Source: an uncultured Bacteroidales bacterium (GTDB lineage: Bacteria; Bacteroidota; Bacteroidia; Bacteroidales; Bacteroidaceae). From it: DNA of 64,000 nucleotides. The notes beneath the pieces were generated by a model, which ran no database searches, was not told where the DNA came from, and was given only the letters and a program-made list of their open reading frames with translations. The stretch covers positions 21,687 through 85,686 of the forward strand of contig CACZAN010000006.1 of NCBI GenBank assembly GCA_902779165.1. Reading direction: 5' to 3'. Shown here piece after piece: positions 60,541 through 64,000 of the stretch (the stretch's first letter is position 1; every line of letters begins with the position of its first letter). The translations under genes and the position numbers were made by a program.

Positions 60541-61539
60541 TTAGAGATTCGGGTTGATCTTGCTCCACTCACTGATGGGCGGCACGATGTTCAGGGTCAC
60601 CAGCTCATCGCGCATCTTGCACAGGTGCTCGTAGCTCTGATCCAGCTTTGCCATTTCCTCGGGTGTTCCCTTCGGCATCTGATAGGTGCAGCCGTTGGTG
60701 TCGAGTTTCGTGTCCATAGCCATCATGATGTGGTTGTACTTCTCGTTGGAGACATAAGTGCCAGCGGGCCAGCGGAATGCTTCGCCGCCCATGATGGCGC
60801 GAATCATCTCTACCGAGCAGTAGGCTGGGCTCTGCCAGGAGCTGCGTCCGCGGAGCTCAATGATCTTGGCGCCGCCTTTGGTGACGTCCATCTTCAGCTG
60901 TTCCCACTCTTCCTGCGTGCAGGCGGGGGTGCCGATGAGTTCATTCAGGGGCTTGCCGGCAACCTTCACGGCGCTGCCGAAGACAGCCATCTGTTCGCCG
61001 TGGCCGCCATAGGTGGCGCAGCCGGTGACTTCGTACTGCTTCACACCGAACTTCTTTGCCAGGGCGCTCTGCAGACGGGTGCTGTCGAGGGCGGCCAGAG
61101 TGGTCACCTGTCCGGGCTTCAGGCCGCTGTAGAGCAGGGTCACCAGACCCGTGAGGTCGGCGGGGTTGAAGATGATGACGACGTGCTTCACATCGGGGCA
61201 GTACTGCTTGATGTTCTTGCCGAGTTCCTCTGCAATCTTGCAGTTGCCGGCGAGCAGGTCCTCGCGTGTCATACCAGCCTTACGCGGAGCACCGCCGGAG
61301 CTGATGATGTACTTCGCATCCTTGAAAGCCTCGGCCACATCTGTGGTTGCTGTGAGGTTCACGCCGTCGTAGCCGCAGTGGAACATTTCTTCCATCACGC
61401 CTTCCATGGCGGGAGCATACACGTCATACAGACAAACGTTCGGGGTCAGATTCATCGTCAGAGCTGTCTGAACCATCGTCGAACCAATAGCGCCACCGGC
61501 GCCAACAATCACAAGTTTGTCATTTGTCAGGAATTTCAT
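60541..61539 (-). CDS. mdh: Malate dehydrogenase
   Basis: 332 residues. The Rossmann motif KLVIVGAGGAIGSTM, substrate/active-site segments GGAPRKAGMTREDLL, FNPADLTG, and the catalytic histidine in TYGGHGEQMAVFG identify a lactate/malate dehydrogenase-type enzyme of the Bacteroidota group. It interconverts malate and oxaloacetate with NAD, used in the reductive branch leading to succinate and propionate. It is divergent from the Xaa-Pro aminopeptidase gene, with promoters for both in the 210-base spacer. Confidence 0.93.
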   Translation of the reverse strand: MKFLTNDKLVIVGAGGAIGSTMVQTALTMNLTPNVCLYDVYAPAMEGVMEEMFHCGYDGVNLTATTDVAEAFKDAKYIISSGGAPRKAGMTREDLLAGNCKIAEELGKNIKQYCPDVKHVVIIFNPADLTGLVTLLYSGLKPGQVTTLAALDSTRLQSALAKKFGVKQYEVTGCATYGGHGEQMAVFGSAVKVAGKPLNELIGTPACTQEEWEQLKMDVTKGGAKIIELRGRSSWQSPAYCSVEMIRAIMGGEAFRWPAGTYVSNEKYNHIMMAMDTKLDTNGCTYQMPKGTPEEMAKLDQSYEHLCKMRDELVTLNIVPPISEWSKINPNL

Positions 61540-61636
61540 TTTCTTGTAAGTTTTTTTAAGTTGATGAGTTATGAAGTTTATGGGTTTTGTACAATTTTAG
61601 GGGTGAATATATGGCATTTTTATATTTATTGCAGGG

Positions 61637-61644
61637 CAAAAGTA
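61637..61644 (-). promoter_or_regulatory. -7 promoter box of mdh
   Basis: On the minus strand the octamer reads TACTTTTG (TAnnTTTG), about 100 nt before the mdh ATG. A TTTG at 61669-61672 is slightly too far upstream to be an ideal -33 box. Confidence 0.5.
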
Positions 61645-61685
61645 AGCTTTTTTTATCGATTAAAAGAACAAAAGGGCAAATATTT

Positions 61686-61716
61686 TTTGAAAAGCGCTGC
61701 AAATGGCGTATTTTTG
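61686..61716 (+). promoter_or_regulatory. Promoter of the Xaa-Pro aminopeptidase gene
   Basis: TTTG at 61686-61689 and TATTTTTG at 61709-61716 are separated by 19 nt, 33 nt before the ATG. This fixes the start at 61750 although the frame is open for 413 codons further upstream, antisense to mdh. Confidence 0.7.
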
Positions 61717-61749
61717 CAAACCAGAAAGAACAATTTAACCTATTTTTAT

Positions 61750-63723
61750 ATGAATAAACCTGAAATTATCACCCGTCGCGTGGATTCTCTGCGCCAATGG
61801 ATGCGCCAACATGACTTGGCTGCGTATATCTTTCCGAGTACCGACCCTCATGCAGGGGAATATGTGCCCGACCACTGGAAGGCGCGCGAATGGATTTCGG
61901 GCTTCAACGGCTCGGCCGGAACCGCTGTGGTCACCCTCACCCGTGCCGCCCTCTGGACCGACAGCCGCTATTGGCTGGCAGCCGACGAGCAGCTCGCAGC
62001 AACACCCTTCGAGGTCGTGCGGTGCAGCCGCAATGTGGCAACGGCAGAGGAACTCGTGCGATGGATTGCTGCAGAGCCCGCCGATGAGGCCGCGCCCGGA
62101 AAAGAACACAGGAATGTCGGCATCGACGGATGGTGCGTCACCCAGAGCTATGCTGCCAGCTTGCAGTATGCCACTGCCGCCGCCAATATGCTGCTAATTA
62201 CCGATTTGGAGCCTACGGAGGAGTTGTGGGAAGACCGTCCCGCACTGCCCGAATCCCCGATAGAGATCCAACCTCTGGCATTTGCCGGCGAGACCGCACA
62301 GAGCAAGATTGACCGCATCCGCGAAGCCGTGAATGAGCAGGGTGCCAACGCCATCATCATCACCCAACTCGATGAGATCGCATGGACCCTCAACCTCCGG
62401 GGCACCGACGTACATTGCACCCCCGTCTTTGTATCATGGCTCATGCTGCTGCCCGACGATGCCGTGCTATTTGCCGACCCGAAGAAGATAACCCCCGAAG
62501 TGGCCGACTATCTGGCGGGATTCCACGTGCGCACGGCACCCTACGGCGCCATCGTCACCACCCTCCAGCAGAGCCGCGAACTGCGAGGCTTGCGCTTCCT
62601 CGCAGACCCCGACACCACCAACAACGCCATCTACGAGCTCCTCAGCATGATCGAACCCCTCGAGAGTCCCGCGCTGTTCCCCGATAACTTCCCCAACGCC
62701 CTGAATATCAACTTGAATGCCGCTGCTGCTATGCCGCCGTCCGTCATCGACGCAGAGTGCCCCGTAGCCCGGATGAAGACCCAGAAGAACGAAACCGAGA
62801 TCGTCGGGTTCCACCGAGCCATGCGGCGCGATGGAGTGGCGATGGTGAAGTTCCTGCGCTGGCTCGAAGAACAGATGCAGGCTCGGCAGTCAGGGGTGGG
62901 GGAGAGTCCCGACTTGGAGCCCGTGACGGAGGTAGGCGTCGACCGCAAGCTCACCGCCCTGCGCGCCGAGCAGCCGGGCTTCCGCGAAATCTCCTTCGAC
63001 ACCATTGCCGGCTACGGCCCCCACGGCGCCATCGTCCACTACGAGGCCACCCCCGAAACCGACGTACCGCTGCAACCCCGCGGACTGCTGCTCCTCGACA
63101 GCGGCGCACAGTACAACTGCGGCACCACCGACATCACCCGCACCATCGCCCTCGGCCCCCTCACCGACGAGGAACGGCGCGACTACACTCTCGTCCTCAA
63201 AGGCCACATTCGTCTCGCCACAGCCGTCTTCCCCGACGGCACCAGCGGCACACAGCTCGACGTCCTCGCCCGCTATGCCATGTGGCAGGACCATAAGAAC
63301 TACGGCCACGGAACAGGACATGGTGTCGGCAGTTACCTCAGCGTACACGAAGGCCCTCATCAGTTCCGCATGAACTGGATGCCCGCACCCCTCCATGCCG
63401 GAATGACCATCACCATAGAGCCCGGAATCTACATCGCCGGCAGTCACGGTTGTCGCACCGAAAACACCATGCTCATCGTCGAGGATTCCGACTCCAACGG
63501 CCAGAACTCCCCCGCCGCCAACGGGCAAGGTTCCACCTGGCTACGCCTCGAACCCCTCACCCTCTGTCCCATCGACACTACCCCCATCGTTCGCGAACTC
63601 ATGGCCCCCGACGAAATCGCCTACCTTAATACTTACCACGCCCGCGTGCGCGAGAGCCTGCTTCCACTGCTCGATGACCCTGCCGACCGCGATTGGCTCA
63701 TCAACCACACCGCACCCATTTAG
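61750..63723 (+). CDS. pepP: Aminopeptidase P (Xaa-Pro aminopeptidase, M24B)
   Basis: 657 residues, matching the long three-domain aminopeptidase P form. Two creatinase-like N-terminal domains (start MNKPEIITRRVDSLRQWMR, with FPSTDPHAGEYVP) precede the catalytic pita-bread domain. Its metal ligands are visible in LLLDSGAQYNCGTTDITRT (two aspartates), GHGTGHGVGSYLSVHEGPH (histidine), TIEPGIYIAG and GCRTENTML (glutamates). The enzyme removes N-terminal residues next to proline; no signal peptide, so cytoplasmic. There is a Ser/Asn/Gly-rich insertion (about 580-600, DSDSNGQNSPAANGQG) not usual in the family. Confidence 0.94.
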   Translation: MNKPEIITRRVDSLRQWMRQHDLAAYIFPSTDPHAGEYVPDHWKAREWISGFNGSAGTAVVTLTRAALWTDSRYWLAADEQLAATPFEVVRCSRNVATAEELVRWIAAEPADEAAPGKEHRNVGIDGWCVTQSYAASLQYATAAANMLLITDLEPTEELWEDRPALPESPIEIQPLAFAGETAQSKIDRIREAVNEQGANAIIITQLDEIAWTLNLRGTDVHCTPVFVSWLMLLPDDAVLFADPKKITPEVADYLAGFHVRTAPYGAIVTTLQQSRELRGLRFLADPDTTNNAIYELLSMIEPLESPALFPDNFPNALNINLNAAAAMPPSVIDAECPVARMKTQKNETEIVGFHRAMRRDGVAMVKFLRWLEEQMQARQSGVGESPDLEPVTEVGVDRKLTALRAEQPGFREISFDTIAGYGPHGAIVHYEATPETDVPLQPRGLLLLDSGAQYNCGTTDITRTIALGPLTDEERRDYTLVLKGHIRLATAVFPDGTSGTQLDVLARYAMWQDHKNYGHGTGHGVGSYLSVHEGPHQFRMNWMPAPLHAGMTITIEPGIYIAGSHGCRTENTMLIVEDSDSNGQNSPAANGQGSTWLRLEPLTLCPIDTTPIVRELMAPDEIAYLNTYHARVRESLLPLLDDPADRDWLINHTAPI

Positions 63724-63820
63724 CAGACGAAACAGTAGAGTATCAGTTTGTTGAGAATCCCCCTTCCAGCCGTGAGGGACTTTAAGTCCATCGTACAAAT
63801 CGTCACGTCCTAACGCAAAC

Positions 63821-63868
63821 AGCCCCGCCGCGTCCCTTCAACGCAGCGGGGCTTCCCTTTTCATTTTT
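63821..63868 (+). terminator. Terminator after pepP
   Basis: A 13-base stem with one mismatch (AGCCCCGCCGCGT against ACGCAGCGGGGCT), seven-base loop, followed by T-rich sequence (TCCCTTTTCATTTTTT). Confidence 0.88.
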
Positions 63869-63877
63869 TCATTTTCC

Positions 63878-63977
63878 CTTCGCTGACTTTTGATTCCTGA
63901 GCAAGCTCGCCTACCCGTAGCCTTTCACGACTCGGCCATTTCAAGTAAGCTTGATGGCACTCGCTGCTCCAAAAGTT
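63878..63977. repeat. Dispersed 100-bp repeat, copy 2
   Basis: Ninety-six of 100 bases match copy 1 at 59365-59464. It is flanked on both sides by TTCATTTTCCC, which looks like a target duplication or insertion into a simple repeat. Confidence 0.9.
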
Positions 63978-64000
63978 TTCATTTTCCCTTTCTCTACCGC

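Noticed and set aside
60511-61749. 413-codon upstream extension of the aminopeptidase P frame
   Set aside because: It is antisense to mdh. A promoter at 61686-61716 and the ATG at 61750 give the expected family N-terminus.

Overview
The window looks like the chromosome of a Bacteroidales bacterium, most likely a Prevotella-type (Prevotellaceae) fibre degrader from gut or rumen. The evidence is: repeated Bacteroidota promoter signatures (TTTG, about 19-21 nt, then TAnnTTTG); Bacteroidota families such as DUF4922, DUF4837 and LptE-like lipoproteins; a long run of plant-hemicellulose enzymes; and C-terminal tails of the type IX secretion sort. Assignment to a genus is inference.

Layout. (1) 1-18.6 kb is mostly core genome on the plus strand: a glycosyltransferase/DUF4922 fusion cut by the left edge (minus strand), a GH109-like oxidoreductase, a Bax-inhibitor-1 membrane protein, then a tight series rlmN - DUF4837 lipoprotein - pdxA - sigma-54 activator - lptE - TPR-like protein - secG - GH115 alpha-glucuronidase, followed by ffh, folD, tRNA-His and a large MscS channel. 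(2) 18.64-19.80 kb has no convincing gene. It holds a 573-bp element with 47-bp terminal inverted repeats and an internal array of 22-bp palindromic units. (3) 19.8-29.8 kb is an AT-richer, one-directional defence island: XRE regulator, AAA ATPase plus separate TOPRIM protein, DinD, DUF4062 protein, HNH nuclease, a small unknown protein, McrB-like GTPase, McrC-like nuclease and Vsr. (4) 29.88-50.86 kb is a ten-gene minus-strand hemicellulose cluster: CE6 esterase, GH127/146, GH27, a double GH43, GH43, GH98, GH43, a GH5-GH43 fusion, cytoplasmic GH43 and a GPH-type sugar symporter. Together with GH115 and a separate GH51 at 57.3-59.3 kb, the activities fit complex glucurono-arabinoxylan: endo-cleavage, removal of arabinose, glucuronate, galactose and acetate, then uptake and cytoplasmic hydrolysis. 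No SusC/SusD pair or xylan regulator is present. (5) 51.35-57.18 kb: rmuC, then FkbH-like enzyme - acyl carrier protein - MBOAT - SGNH protein, a Dlt-like set in which the loading enzyme would supply a glyceryl group instead of D-alanine. (6) 57.3-64 kb: GH51, SPFH protein, mdh, and divergent Xaa-Pro aminopeptidase.

The two most interesting parts are the FkbH-ACP-MBOAT-SGNH cassette (a possible envelope glycerate-transfer system) and the defence island with its split ATPase/TOPRIM pair and a McrBC-Vsr set lacking a methyltransferase. The non-coding sequence is also unusual: a MITE-like element, two 96 percent identical 100-bp dispersed repeats, and several short-period AT-rich repeats between genes.
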